A stretch of 64,000 bases of DNA. Origin: WYZ-LMO2 sp040514265. Its GTDB lineage: Archaea > Halobacteriota > Archaeoglobi > Archaeoglobales > Archaeoglobaceae. Where the stretch lies: positions 1 to 64,000 of the forward strand of contig JBEVCD010000025.1 of assembly GCA_040514265.1 (NCBI GenBank). The letters are read 5' to 3'. Below the pieces are notes generated by a model, which searched no databases, had not been told where the DNA came from, and worked only from the letters and a program-made list of their open reading frames with translations. Both the position numbers and the translations under genes were made by a program. Within the stretch, counting starts at the first letter, position 1. Each line of letters opens with the position of its first letter. Below, one piece after another: positions 32,813-40,182 of the stretch.

Positions 32813-33553
32813 ATGAAAGCAGTCATACTCGCAGCCGGATACGGTGGAAGGCTAGGAGAGCTCACCAAGGAAGTCCCCAAGGCTATGCTCGAAATCGGCG
32901 GAAAGCCAATAATTTACTACCATCTGAAAGTTCTGCACGGAAGAGTCGAGTCCATCGTAGTAGTTACGGGGCACAAGGCTGAGGTTCTGAGGAGTTACCT
33001 CGTCGAGAACTTCCCGGATTTCAACTTCGAATTCGTCCACAACGGGCTTTACAGGGTTACGAACAACATATACAGCCTTTACCTCGCCCTGAAGGTCGTG
33101 AACGACGGTTTTTACCTTCTGAACAGCGACGTCTTCTTTCATCCGGAGATCTTCGACCGCCTCGCGATCTCGTCGAAGGGCGGAGTGACGCTTTCCGTGG
33201 ACACGACAAAGAAGCTCGGAAGGGAGGAGATGAAGGTAATAATAGAGGGAGACAGGATCATCAGGATATCGAAGGAAATCGACCCAGAAGTGGCGAGCGG
33301 AGAGTACATCGGAATAATGCGGGTCCCCGGCGATCAGGTTGAGGACCTTAAGGATCACACGAACATGGTGATGGAGAAGTTCGGGGCGAGGGTCTTCTAC
33401 GAGGAGGCTGTGCAGTCCATGATAAACTACGGAGCCAGCGTGTACTTCGAAACAACTTCCGGTTTGCCGTGGATAGAGATAGATACTCCGGAAGAGCTGG
33501 AGATCGCGAGGAGAGAGATATACCCCAAAATTTATGACGCGCTCCCCGGGTGA
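32813..33553 (+). CDS. NTP-transferase (inositol-1-phosphate or choline-phosphate cytidylyltransferase-like)
   Basis: A 246-residue nucleotidyltransferase with the pyrophosphorylase loop LAAGYGGRLGELTKEVPKAM (residues 6-25), NNIYSLYLA (about 85), the metal aspartate in LLNSDVFF, and the family-like EEMKVIIEGDRIIRISKEI. This text is closest to LicC/IPCT-type cytidylyltransferases. Paired head-to-head with a CDP-alcohol phosphotransferase, it probably makes the CDP-polyol substrate. Start is ATG 32813 behind AAATTTATT at 32780-32788. It overlaps the TatD-like gene by 4 bp. Confidence 0.83.
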   Translation: MKAVILAAGYGGRLGELTKEVPKAMLEIGGKPIIYYHLKVLHGRVESIVVVTGHKAEVLRSYLVENFPDFNFEFVHNGLYRVTNNIYSLYLALKVVNDGFYLLNSDVFFHPEIFDRLAISSKGGVTLSVDTTKKLGREEMKVIIEGDRIIRISKEIDPEVASGEYIGIMRVPGDQVEDLKDHTNMVMEKFGARVFYEEAVQSMINYGASVYFETTSGLPWIEIDTPEELEIARREIYPKIYDALPG

Positions 33554-34281
33554 TCGATATGTACTTCGACTCCCACGTCCACACCGACGGTCTCGGGTTC
33601 AGCGAACTCAGGTTGATGGCTGAGAACGGCATAAGGTTCGTCTGTTCTCCCACGTACTTTCCAGTCCGCCCCCGCTTCGCGGAGACCATGGTCGACGTGA
33701 TACGTAAAATGGTCGATTTTGAAGCTCCGCGCTGCCGGAGCGCTGGGATCGAGGCGACGATAGCCGTAGGTGTGCACCCGAGGTGCATTCCGCAGAATTA
33801 CGGGAAAGTTCTTGATTTCCTCGAAGAGCACGAATGGTCCGCGTTCGGCGAGATAGGACTTGAGACCGGCGGAAAGGAGGAGGTAGAAGTCCTCAAGAAG
33901 CAGCTTGAAATCGCGAAGCGTAAGGACATCCCGTGCGTGATACACACGCCGAGGGCGAACAAGAGGGTTATTACGGAAAAAACGCTCGAAGTTCTGTCGA
34001 AAGTCGATTTTCCGCCGGAGAGGGCAGTAATAGACCACGTAAACTTCGAGAACCTCGACCTCGTTTTAAAAGAGGACTACATGATCGGTTTGACTATTCA
34101 GCCGGGAAAGCTGAGCGCGGAGGATGCGGCAAAGATAGTCGAGGAGCATGGAGCCGAGAGGTTCATGCTGAACAGCGACGCGGGATACGTCGACTCGGAC
34201 TTTTTGAGCGTTGCGAGGGCTGCGAAGGTGGTGGGAGATGAGAGAGTGTACTTCAAAAACGCGAGAAAGTTCTTCTCGTAG
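33550..34281 (+). CDS. TatD-related metal-dependent hydrolase
   Basis: A 243-residue TIM-barrel protein with metal ligands FDSHVHTDG (residues 6-14), a glutamate in FGEIGLETG (about 98), HTPRA (about 133), the histidine in IDHVNFENL (about 160) and the aspartate in NSDAGYVDS (about 205). This is an archaeal branch of the TatD/amidohydrolase family; members are deoxyribonucleases or phosphoesterases. Start is GTG 33550 (or ATG 33559, MYFDSHVHTDG). It lies between the nucleotidyltransferase and dCMP deaminase genes, with overlaps at both ends. Confidence 0.82.
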   Translation: MIDMYFDSHVHTDGLGFSELRLMAENGIRFVCSPTYFPVRPRFAETMVDVIRKMVDFEAPRCRSAGIEATIAVGVHPRCIPQNYGKVLDFLEEHEWSAFGEIGLETGGKEEVEVLKKQLEIAKRKDIPCVIHTPRANKRVITEKTLEVLSKVDFPPERAVIDHVNFENLDLVLKEDYMIGLTIQPGKLSAEDAAKIVEEHGAERFMLNSDAGYVDSDFLSVARAAKVVGDERVYFKNARKFFS

Positions 34282-34735
34282 ACCTACGCTCGACGAGTAC
34301 TTCATGGAGATAGCTCTCGTCGTCGCAAAGAGGTCGACGTGCCTCCGCCAGAAGGTCGGGGCTGTGATAGTCAAGGAAAAGCGCATACTCGCCACGGGTT
34401 ACAACGGAGCACCCTCTGGCTTGCCGCACTGTGAGGAGGTCGGCTGCATGAGGGAGCTGCTGAGAGTCCCGAGCGGTGAGAGGATAGAGTTGTGCAGAGG
34501 GGTTCACGCCGAGCAGAACGCGATAATCCAGGCGGCGAAGTTCGGAATAAGCGTCGAGGGCGCGACGCTTTATTCAACGCACTGTCCCTGCATAACTTGT
34601 GCGAAGATAATCATAAACGCCGGAATAAAGCGGGTCGTATACGGAAAAGAATACTCCGACAGGAACGGTCTGAAGCTTCTGGAAGAGGCAGGCGTGGAGG
34701 TCTGCTATTTCCCCGCAGATTCGCTCCTCAAGTAA
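34238..34735 (+). CDS. Deoxycytidylate (dCMP) deaminase
   Basis: Deaminates dCMP to dUMP for dTMP synthesis. The 165-residue protein has RRPTLDEYFMEIALVVAKRS near the start, the zinc histidine and catalytic glutamate in GVHAEQNAII and the two zinc cysteines in HCPCITCAKII, as well as CLRQKVGAVIV. ATG 34238 gives a 44-bp overlap with the TatD-like gene; the frame is open further upstream but the extension is not family-like. Length is normal for the archaeal/eukaryotic type. Confidence 0.92.
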   Translation: MRECTSKTRESSSRRPTLDEYFMEIALVVAKRSTCLRQKVGAVIVKEKRILATGYNGAPSGLPHCEEVGCMRELLRVPSGERIELCRGVHAEQNAIIQAAKFGISVEGATLYSTHCPCITCAKIIINAGIKRVVYGKEYSDRNGLKLLEEAGVEVCYFPADSLLK

Positions 34736-34748
34736 AAGATTGAACTCT

Positions 34749-34770
34749 AAAACGGCAACCGTTTTATAAC
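34749..34770 (+). promoter_or_regulatory. Inverted repeat overlapping the TATA box of the crotonase-family gene
   Basis: AAAACGG (34749-34755), a 3-bp spacer and CCGTTTT (34759-34765) form a perfect 7-bp inverted repeat whose right arm is the first half of the TATA box TTTTATAA (34762-34769). The TATA lies about 24 bp before the GTG at 34790. A protein bound to the repeat would exclude TBP, so this looks like a repressor site. Confidence 0.6.
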
Positions 34771-34789
34771 CTCCCTCCTTTCCGTCCGC

Positions 34790-35506
34790 GTGAAGGTGAA
34801 GCTCGAACTCGGCGAGGTTGCGCGCATAAAGCTCAACAGACCCGAAAAGAAGAATGCCTTAGATAGCGAAATGCTCCAGGATCTGCGGAGGGCAGTCGAC
34901 GAAGTTGCGAGCTCGGATGCGAGAGTTCTCGTGCTCAGCGGAGAGGGTGACACCTTCTGCGCGGGTCTCGATATCGGTCTGCTCACGAGTTTTGCCTCGA
35001 TGGACGAGGAAGAATTCAGACAGGCGTTGGAGTTCGTTCAGAAGCTGATAATCGACATAAGAAACCTGGAGATTCCCATAATAGCGGCTGTGCAGCGCTA
35101 CGCAATCGGCGGCGGAATGCAGCTGGCTCTCGCAGCCGACATACGCTTAGCCACTCCGGGAACTGTCTTCTATCTCAGAGAGCCTGAGTTCGGTATAATA
35201 CCTGACATGGGCGCGCTCTACATACTTCCAAGGCTCGTCGGGGACGGCGTAGCTAAAGAGCTGGTTTTCACGAGGAAGAGGATAACTGCAGAAGAAGCAA
35301 AGCAGCTCGGACTCGTCAACGCCGTCTGCGAGGACCTCGAAAGCTGCGTCGACGAATACGTTCGTAAGATTCTCGAAGTCCCGAAGCACGTCCTTTCGGA
35401 AGCGAAGAAGGCGATCGAACATAGCTGGAACGAGAGTTTCGAAGAAAACATGAGGAGAGCTGCTGAAGCTCAGATGAGGTGCTTCAGAAAGCTCAAGGGA
35501 CTTTGA
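34790..35506 (+). CDS. Enoyl-CoA hydratase/isomerase (crotonase) family protein
   Basis: A 238-residue crotonase-fold enzyme acting on CoA thioesters. The oxyanion-hole segments are LSGEGDTFCAGLDI (about residues 49-62) and YAIGGGMQLALAADIR (about 104-119). The position that is the first catalytic glutamate in enoyl-CoA hydratase (GGGCEL) is glutamine here (GGGMQL), while the second is kept (REPEFGIIPDMG). One-glutamate members are usually isomerases or other crotonase activities, so hydratase is not assured. Start is GTG 34790 with its own promoter. It converges on leuD with a 14-bp overlap. Confidence 0.88.
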   Translation: MKVKLELGEVARIKLNRPEKKNALDSEMLQDLRRAVDEVASSDARVLVLSGEGDTFCAGLDIGLLTSFASMDEEEFRQALEFVQKLIIDIRNLEIPIIAAVQRYAIGGGMQLALAADIRLATPGTVFYLREPEFGIIPDMGALYILPRLVGDGVAKELVFTRKRITAEEAKQLGLVNAVCEDLESCVDEYVRKILEVPKHVLSEAKKAIEHSWNESFEENMRRAAEAQMRCFRKLKGL

Positions 35507-35993
35507 TGTCTCCGTACTTCTTAACGTAGTTGACGAGCCCGCCCTCCTGCAGTATCCTTATCATTACCTCCGGGAGTGGTTTCGACCTAACTTCAAAACC
35601 CTTCGTGATGTTTTTTATCACACCACTCGACAGATCGACTTCGAGCTCGTCGCCCGTCTCTATTCCGTCGGTGTCGGCTATCAGCACGGGCAAACCAACG
35701 TTTATCGCGTTTCTGTAAAATATCCGGGCAAAAGACTTCGCTATAACCGCAGAAACGCCCCTGGTTTTCAGAACGAGGGCTGCATGTTCTCTACTGCTGC
35801 CCATGCCGAAGTTCTTGCCAGCAACGACGAAATCGCCGGGCTGAACTTTTTCCGCAAACTCGGGGTCGGCATCCTCCATTGCGTGCTTCGCGAGCTCTTC
35901 GAGGTTGCTCCTGAGGTGGTAGTACCTGCCGGGCACGATGTGGTCGGTCGAGATGTCGTCGCCGAACTTCCAGGCTTTGCCCCTCAGCTTCAT
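35493..35993 (-). CDS. leuD: 3-isopropylmalate dehydratase (or homologous aconitase-family) small subunit
   Basis: A 166-residue swivel-domain subunit of the isopropylmalate/homoaconitate dehydratase family, with FGDDISTDHIVPGRYYHLRS (residues 10-29; the loop that sets substrate size), GKNFGMGSSREHAAL (about 60-74) and the arginine region KSFARIFYRNAINVGLP. The large subunit is at 40.2-41.4 kb on the same strand but not adjacent. Leucine biosynthesis is the likeliest role; citramalate/methylmalate dehydration is an alternative in this family. A five-codon open frame (ATGCTCGAAAAGCTATGA) overlaps the start as ATGA. Confidence 0.9.
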   Translation of the reverse strand: MKLRGKAWKFGDDISTDHIVPGRYYHLRSNLEELAKHAMEDADPEFAEKVQPGDFVVAGKNFGMGSSREHAALVLKTRGVSAVIAKSFARIFYRNAINVGLPVLIADTDGIETGDELEVDLSSGVIKNITKGFEVRSKPLPEVMIRILQEGGLVNYVKKYGDIKVP

Positions 35994-36060
35994 AGCTTTT
36001 CGAGCATCGCAAGTTTAAAATTGTTTCAGCCACTCCATAAATTACGATGCTCGAAAAGCT
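35994..36060. promoter_or_regulatory. Divergent leuD/dacZ promoter with 16-bp perfect inverted repeat
   Basis: AGCTTTTCGAGCATCG (35994-36009) is repeated inverted as CGATGCTCGAAAAGCT (36045-36060), with a 35-bp AT-rich core. The core carries a TATA for each side: AGTTTAAAAT (36012-36021) for dacZ and TAATTTATGG as read on the minus strand (36034-36043) for leuD. The right arm contains the dacZ start codon and first codons. The left arm therefore places ATG-CTC-GAA-AAG-CTA-TGA directly before leuD. Both transcripts should start just outside the core, next to the two ATGs. Confidence 0.65.
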
Positions 36061-36880
36061 TCTACGCAGCGCAGAGATGCTGGCTAGGGAGCTCGGTATC
36101 GGAAGGATAGCGGTCATAACAAAGGAGGACATAGACAGAGAAGCTCATCCGGACATCATCGTAGCACCGAAGAAGTACGCCACCCTCCTCGACAGCGTAA
36201 TTTACTACCTCGAAGAGAGCCCCGAGAGGGTCATAATGGAGAAGTTCTCGTACATGTACCGCACCCGCGAATACCTCGCAGCCTACATGTTTCTGAGCGG
36301 TTTTGAAGTTAGCGAAGCCGTGGTGGTAATCGATACCGAGTCGCTGAAGGGGGTAACGATCCTCGATCCATCTAAAAGCCACTTCCTGAAAGCTATAGAG
36401 AAGTGCGCGGAACGCGTGAATCCTCTCGCGCTCCGTGCAACGCTGATGGTTGCCATGAACATAGCATACAAGGGTAGGGAGGGAAAGAAGATAGGGACGG
36501 CTTTCGTCATGGGCGACGTGGAGGAGGTCCTCAAGAGGTCCAGCCAGCTGATCCTGAACCCCTTTCAGGGTCACAAGGAGAAGGATCGCGACATAAAGAA
36601 CCCGGAAATCTGGGAAAGCGTCATGGAGTTCGCCCAGATAGACGGCGTTTTCGTGCTGGACGAGAACGGGCTGATAGTCTCCGCCGGAAGGTACATCGAA
36701 GCTTCGCCGCGCGACGTGGCGGCTAAGCTGAAGTACGGTCTGGGTGGGAGACACCTAGCCTGCGCGGCGATAACGAAGGAGACGGAAGCTATAGCGATAG
36801 TCGTTTCGGAGAGCGGGGGAGACGTAACGGTCTACAAGGACGGGGTGGAAGTGCTCCACATTCCTTCGATACTGTACTAA
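36047..36880 (+). CDS. dacZ: Archaeal diadenylate cyclase DacZ (DisA_N domain)
   Basis: Makes the second messenger c-di-AMP from two ATP. The 277-residue protein has an N-terminal pyruvate-kinase-like alpha/beta region and a C-terminal DAC domain (from about residue 125) with the catalytic motifs DGVFVLDENG (DGA-type, about residue 205) and GLGGRHLACAAITKE (GxRH-type, about 232). Domain order and length match archaeal DacZ, which is linked to osmotic and potassium control. It diverges from leuD from a shared inverted-repeat promoter. The only channel gene near is the broken one at 0-0.9 kb; an MscS gene is at 60 kb. Confidence 0.9.
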   Translation: MLEKLLRSAEMLARELGIGRIAVITKEDIDREAHPDIIVAPKKYATLLDSVIYYLEESPERVIMEKFSYMYRTREYLAAYMFLSGFEVSEAVVVIDTESLKGVTILDPSKSHFLKAIEKCAERVNPLALRATLMVAMNIAYKGREGKKIGTAFVMGDVEEVLKRSSQLILNPFQGHKEKDRDIKNPEIWESVMEFAQIDGVFVLDENGLIVSAGRYIEASPRDVAAKLKYGLGGRHLACAAITKETEAIAIVVSESGGDVTVYKDGVEVLHIPSILY

Positions 36881-36885
36881 AAAAT

Positions 36886-37902
36886 TTAAATGAGCTCTCC
36901 GATCTTCAGCGTGCGGTTCGTCTTCTTTATGCTCTCTTCCTTGCTCGCCGCGTTCATCATCGCCCTCACGGCATCTACGTTCTCCGGCACGACTATCGCT
37001 TCCTGATGCACAGCCTGCGTTATGAAGAGGTCGCTACCGTCCACGCCTATCGACTCCCTCCACACGACGTTCTCGAAGAGGTCGTAGCGCATGCGCAGCT
37101 CCCTCGCGAACTCCACGATCTTCGCTGTCGAGGTGAAGCCCTCGGCTGCCGAGACGAGCATTATGCGCGGCTCCTCTTCGAGCACAGCCTCCACGTCGGC
37201 TGGCGTGACTCTCTCCTTCATCTCGATGCAGAGCGAGTGGACGTGCATCAGCGTGGTGGGCAGCTTGAAAGCCATCGTCACTATATCTACGTCGGGCATT
37301 ACGGTCTTCACGTCCGGTCCGTGGTGCGACGGCACGCTTACGGGATCGGGCATTATTCCGTTAACGAGACCCTTCTTGTCCTCCTTCGGGTCCACTACCC
37401 TGCGGAGCATCGTAGCCCTGACGCGACCGATCCTGAAGTTCTTCTTTATCGTGTAAATCAGCCTGCACAGCCCGGTTGTGTTGCAGCTCACGACCCTGAC
37501 GTACCTCTTCCCGACGGCAGCCTCGTAGTTCGCCAGTGCGTTGAAGGAAACCTCTGCGACGTCCTTCTTCTCACCTCCCTGAAATATCGCCTTGACCCCG
37601 GCTTTCTCGTAGTACTTGGCTTTGTTCTCAGCCCCTACCTTGTTCGGACTGCAGTCGATTATCAGATCTACCTTCGGAAGCAGATCCTCGATGGTCCCGT
37701 GAACCTCTATACCAGCCTCCTCGAAGAGTCTGACGTTCTCCGGTATCGCCACGTAGAGGTCGTATTTTCTGGCTGCGAGCCTGGCTTCGAAGTCGGGCTT
37801 CGTTTTCGTAACTCCCACGACCTCCATGTCATCCTGAAGCGCTATCGCGTCCGCGACCCTCTTACCTATCGTTCCGTATCCGTTTACCGCGACCTTTATC
37901 AT
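36886..37902 (-). CDS. gap: Glyceraldehyde-3-phosphate dehydrogenase, archaeal type II
   Basis: Catalyses the phosphorylating GAPDH step, in Archaea mainly for gluconeogenesis. The 338-residue protein has the nucleotide-binding NGYGTIGKRVADAI at the N-terminus, the catalytic cysteine in VVSCNTTGLCR (about residue 139) and the catalytic histidine region PDPVSVPSHHGPDVKTV. It starts 2 bp after a small CooT-like gene. With RuBisCO making 3-phosphoglycerate elsewhere in the window, it fits the gluconeogenic direction. Confidence 0.96.
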   Translation of the reverse strand: MIKVAVNGYGTIGKRVADAIALQDDMEVVGVTKTKPDFEARLAARKYDLYVAIPENVRLFEEAGIEVHGTIEDLLPKVDLIIDCSPNKVGAENKAKYYEKAGVKAIFQGGEKKDVAEVSFNALANYEAAVGKRYVRVVSCNTTGLCRLIYTIKKNFRIGRVRATMLRRVVDPKEDKKGLVNGIMPDPVSVPSHHGPDVKTVMPDVDIVTMAFKLPTTLMHVHSLCIEMKERVTPADVEAVLEEEPRIMLVSAAEGFTSTAKIVEFARELRMRYDLFENVVWRESIGVDGSDLFITQAVHQEAIVVPENVDAVRAMMNAASKEESIKKTNRTLKIGELI

Positions 37903-37904
37903 GG

Positions 37905-38078
37905 CTACCCCTCCAGCAGCACCCTGTGCCCGACGAGATCGATCTCGACTACCCTGCCATTTAACTCTTTGGACTCGCCGAGTATGTCAAAGAGCTTTAC
38001 CTTTTCACCGCTCACGACTATCCGAACGACGTCTTCCATGACGAGCTCGCCGTTCAGAAACACCCTTGACTCGCACAT
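37905..38078 (-). CDS. CooT-like small nickel-binding protein
   Basis: A 57-residue protein beginning MCESRVFLNGELVMEDVVRI and ending EIDLVGHRVLLEG. The Met-Cys start, two short beta hairpins and the LFDILGESKELNGRVVEIDL region match the CooT/DUF2097-type family, in which Cys2 binds nickel at the dimer interface. The name rests on length and pattern, not a search. It precedes gap by 2 bp and so is co-transcribed with it. Involvement in Ni enzyme maturation (for example CO dehydrogenase) would be the family-based guess. Confidence 0.75.
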   Translation of the reverse strand: MCESRVFLNGELVMEDVVRIVVSGEKVKLFDILGESKELNGRVVEIDLVGHRVLLEG

Positions 38079-38117
38079 GTGGAAAAGTTCGGTTGGGAGT
38101 ATTTAGCCGTTCCGAGG

Positions 38118-39623
38118 TCAGTAACCTATGGAGGTGTATATCTTCCAGAGGCGTTCGGTTATCTCCTCCTCGTCTACGATCAGCCCCGTCCGGATGCTCT
38201 CGCGGAGTTTTCTCTCCATGTGCTCTTCGAACACTTTCGTAAGCCTCTCCTGAACCGCGAGATACTTTTCGACGAACTCCGGAACTTTCTCCGCTATCCT
38301 CCTCTCCTCGACGAACTTCGTGTGTATGTTCCCCTTCACGAACTCCTCATCGTGGAGCACAGCCAGGTGGAAGGGTATGTTCGTCGTCACGCCGACTATT
38401 ATATACTCCATAAGCGCCCTCCTAGCCCTCGCCACGACCTCGTCCCTGTTCTCTCCGAATACCGTGAGCTTCGATATCATCGGGTCGTACTCCTCGGGAA
38501 TTCTGCAGCCTATGTGCACGGCGCTGTCAACTCTCACGCCTATCCCGCCCGGACTGCGGTAGTAGTCGATCGTTCCACTCACCGGCACGAAGTTCACGGG
38601 ATCTTCTGCGTATATCCTGAACTCCATCGCGTGCCCGCGGATCTTGATGTCCTCCTGATCGTGCCTCAGCTCCTCGCCGGCTGCGATAAGTATCTGATAC
38701 TTCACGATGTCCACACCCGTCACGACTTCCGTCACAGTATGCTCGACCTGAAGTCGGGCGTTTATCTCGAGGAAGTAGAACTCACCGTCTTCGTATAGGA
38801 ACTCGAAAGTCCCCGCGTTCGTGTAGCCTATGCTCTTCGCACCCTTTACGGCTAACTTTCCTACCCTCTCCCTGAGCTCCTCGTTCAACGCTGGAGACGG
38901 AGATTCCTCTATCACCTTCTGGTGCCTCCTCTGGATGCTGCACTCCCTCTCTCCGAGGTGTATAACGTTCCCGTACCCGTCAGCGAGTACCTGCACCTCT
39001 ATGTGCCTCGGTTTGTCAAGATACTTCTCCATGTAAATCGTGGGGTCGCGGAAGAACTTCTCGCCCATTCTTCTGGACTTCTCGAATGCGCTCTGCAGCT
39101 CCTCCTCGCTCCGGACCACGGATATTCCTATTCCTCCCCCGCCGCCGGAAGCCTTTATTGCGACCGGGTAGCCGATCCTCTCAGCCCACTTGTAGGCGTC
39201 CTCCAAACTTTCCAGCGGGGGAGAACCCGGAACCACCGGAACTCCCGCTTCGGACATCCTCTTCCTAGCTTCAACCTTCGAACCGGAAATCCTCAGAACC
39301 TCCGGCGACGGACCCACGAAAACTATCCCCTCCTCCTCACACCTCTCAGCCATCAGCGGGTTCTCGGACACGAAGCCGTATCCGGGATGTATAGCTTCGG
39401 CTCCGCTCTTCTTCGCGATATCTATTATCTTCTCGATGTTTAGGTAGCTGTCCTTCGGGTCGGCTTCGCCTATGAGGTAAGCCTCGTCCGCGTAAAACCT
39501 GTGCAGAGCCCTTTCGTCGGCTTTGCTGTAGATGGCTACGGTCTCTATTCCGAGCTCTCTGCAAGCCCTCATCACCCTGACCGCTATCTCTCCTCTGTTC
39601 GCCACGAGTATCTTCCTGAACAT
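38118..39623 (-). CDS. pycA: Biotin carboxylase subunit of pyruvate (or acyl-CoA) carboxylase
   Basis: A 501-residue ATP-grasp enzyme that carboxylates biotin on a partner carrier protein. Motifs are KILVANRGEIAVRVMRA at the N-terminus, the glycine-rich ATP loop KASGGGGGIGISVV (about residue 157), ERECSIQRRHQKVIEESPSP (about 230-249) and EINARLQVEHTVTE (about 288). Size with a C-terminal extension matches archaeal PycA rather than AccC. The biotin-carrier/carboxyltransferase subunit is not in this window. Its upstream region contains palindromes around the TATA box. Confidence 0.92.
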   Translation of the reverse strand: MFRKILVANRGEIAVRVMRACRELGIETVAIYSKADERALHRFYADEAYLIGEADPKDSYLNIEKIIDIAKKSGAEAIHPGYGFVSENPLMAERCEEEGIVFVGPSPEVLRISGSKVEARKRMSEAGVPVVPGSPPLESLEDAYKWAERIGYPVAIKASGGGGGIGISVVRSEEELQSAFEKSRRMGEKFFRDPTIYMEKYLDKPRHIEVQVLADGYGNVIHLGERECSIQRRHQKVIEESPSPALNEELRERVGKLAVKGAKSIGYTNAGTFEFLYEDGEFYFLEINARLQVEHTVTEVVTGVDIVKYQILIAAGEELRHDQEDIKIRGHAMEFRIYAEDPVNFVPVSGTIDYYRSPGGIGVRVDSAVHIGCRIPEEYDPMISKLTVFGENRDEVVARARRALMEYIIVGVTTNIPFHLAVLHDEEFVKGNIHTKFVEERRIAEKVPEFVEKYLAVQERLTKVFEEHMERKLRESIRTGLIVDEEEITERLWKIYTSIGY

Positions 39624-39669
39624 CCGAAAACGCTCAGGATTCCGGAATTTAAGCGTTACCGGGCTCTTA

Positions 39670-39692
39670 AAATACGTATAAAACTCGTATTT
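39670..39692 (-). promoter_or_regulatory. pycA promoter: inverted repeat enclosing the TATA box
   Basis: AAATACG (39670-39676) and CGTATTT (39686-39692) are perfect 7-bp inverted arms around a 9-bp spacer that, on the pycA strand, carries TTTTATA. The arrangement is what a repressor overlapping TBP would need. The start codon of pycA is 47 bp downstream, leaving a short leader. Confidence 0.55.
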
Positions 39693-39703
39693 CGCTCAGA
39701 TTA

Positions 39704-39757
39704 AGTATCCGGCTTAGTATCCGAAGCCATTACTTGAGAGCTGGATATATATCAGCT
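39704..39757. repeat. Direct repeat AGTATCCG x2 and an AT palindrome upstream of pycA
   Basis: AGTATCCG occurs at 39704-39711 and 39716-39723, 12 bp apart, about one helical turn. At 39739-39757 lies AGCTGGATATATATCAGCT, an almost perfect palindrome with a GATATATATC core. With the inverted repeat on the TATA box, this 169-bp gap between hjc and pycA holds three distinct candidate protein-binding sites. Confidence 0.5.
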
Positions 39758-39792
39758 AATGCCGAAACACCTCTACGCAACTTCGACTCCCC

Positions 39793-40182
39793 CTACTCCA
39801 GGACCTTTAACTGCCTAAACTTTCCCAGCACCTCGCCCAGTTCGAGACCCCTGGCGAAAGTCTCCTCGTCTATCTTGCCGTGCACTTCCTCAGCTTTGAA
39901 GAACCTCCAGCCGGCGTAAGCTACGCGAACGGCTAAGTACGGCTCTGCTCCAAAAATCTTCGAAAATTCTACGAGTTCTTCGAGTTCGCCCTTTTTCACG
40001 TGCAGAGGTAACTTCCTCCGCATCTTCACCTCGAACGCCAGAACTCGCTTACCGTCGCTGGCTACGATGTCCGGCGAGGGGTAACTCATGGAGCCGCTAC
40101 CAGCAACTCTCACCGCTGCGAAACCGTTCCTCCAGAGCTCCTCAAGCAGCTCCCTCTCGAAGTTCGTCCCCTTCCTCTTCAC
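39793..40182 (-). CDS. hjc: Holliday junction resolvase Hjc
   Basis: Cuts four-way DNA junctions during recombination. The 129-residue protein has the nuclease residues of the archaeal Hjc fold in order: KGTNFERELLEELWRNGFAA (first glutamate), VRVAGSGSMSYPSPDIVA (catalytic aspartate in PDI) and LAFEVKMRR (E-x-K). Length is normal. Start overlaps the leuC stop by 4 bp, so it is translated from the leuC message. Confidence 0.93.
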   Translation of the reverse strand: MKRKGTNFERELLEELWRNGFAAVRVAGSGSMSYPSPDIVASDGKRVLAFEVKMRRKLPLHVKKGELEELVEFSKIFGAEPYLAVRVAYAGWRFFKAEEVHGKIDEETFARGLELGEVLGKFRQLKVLE

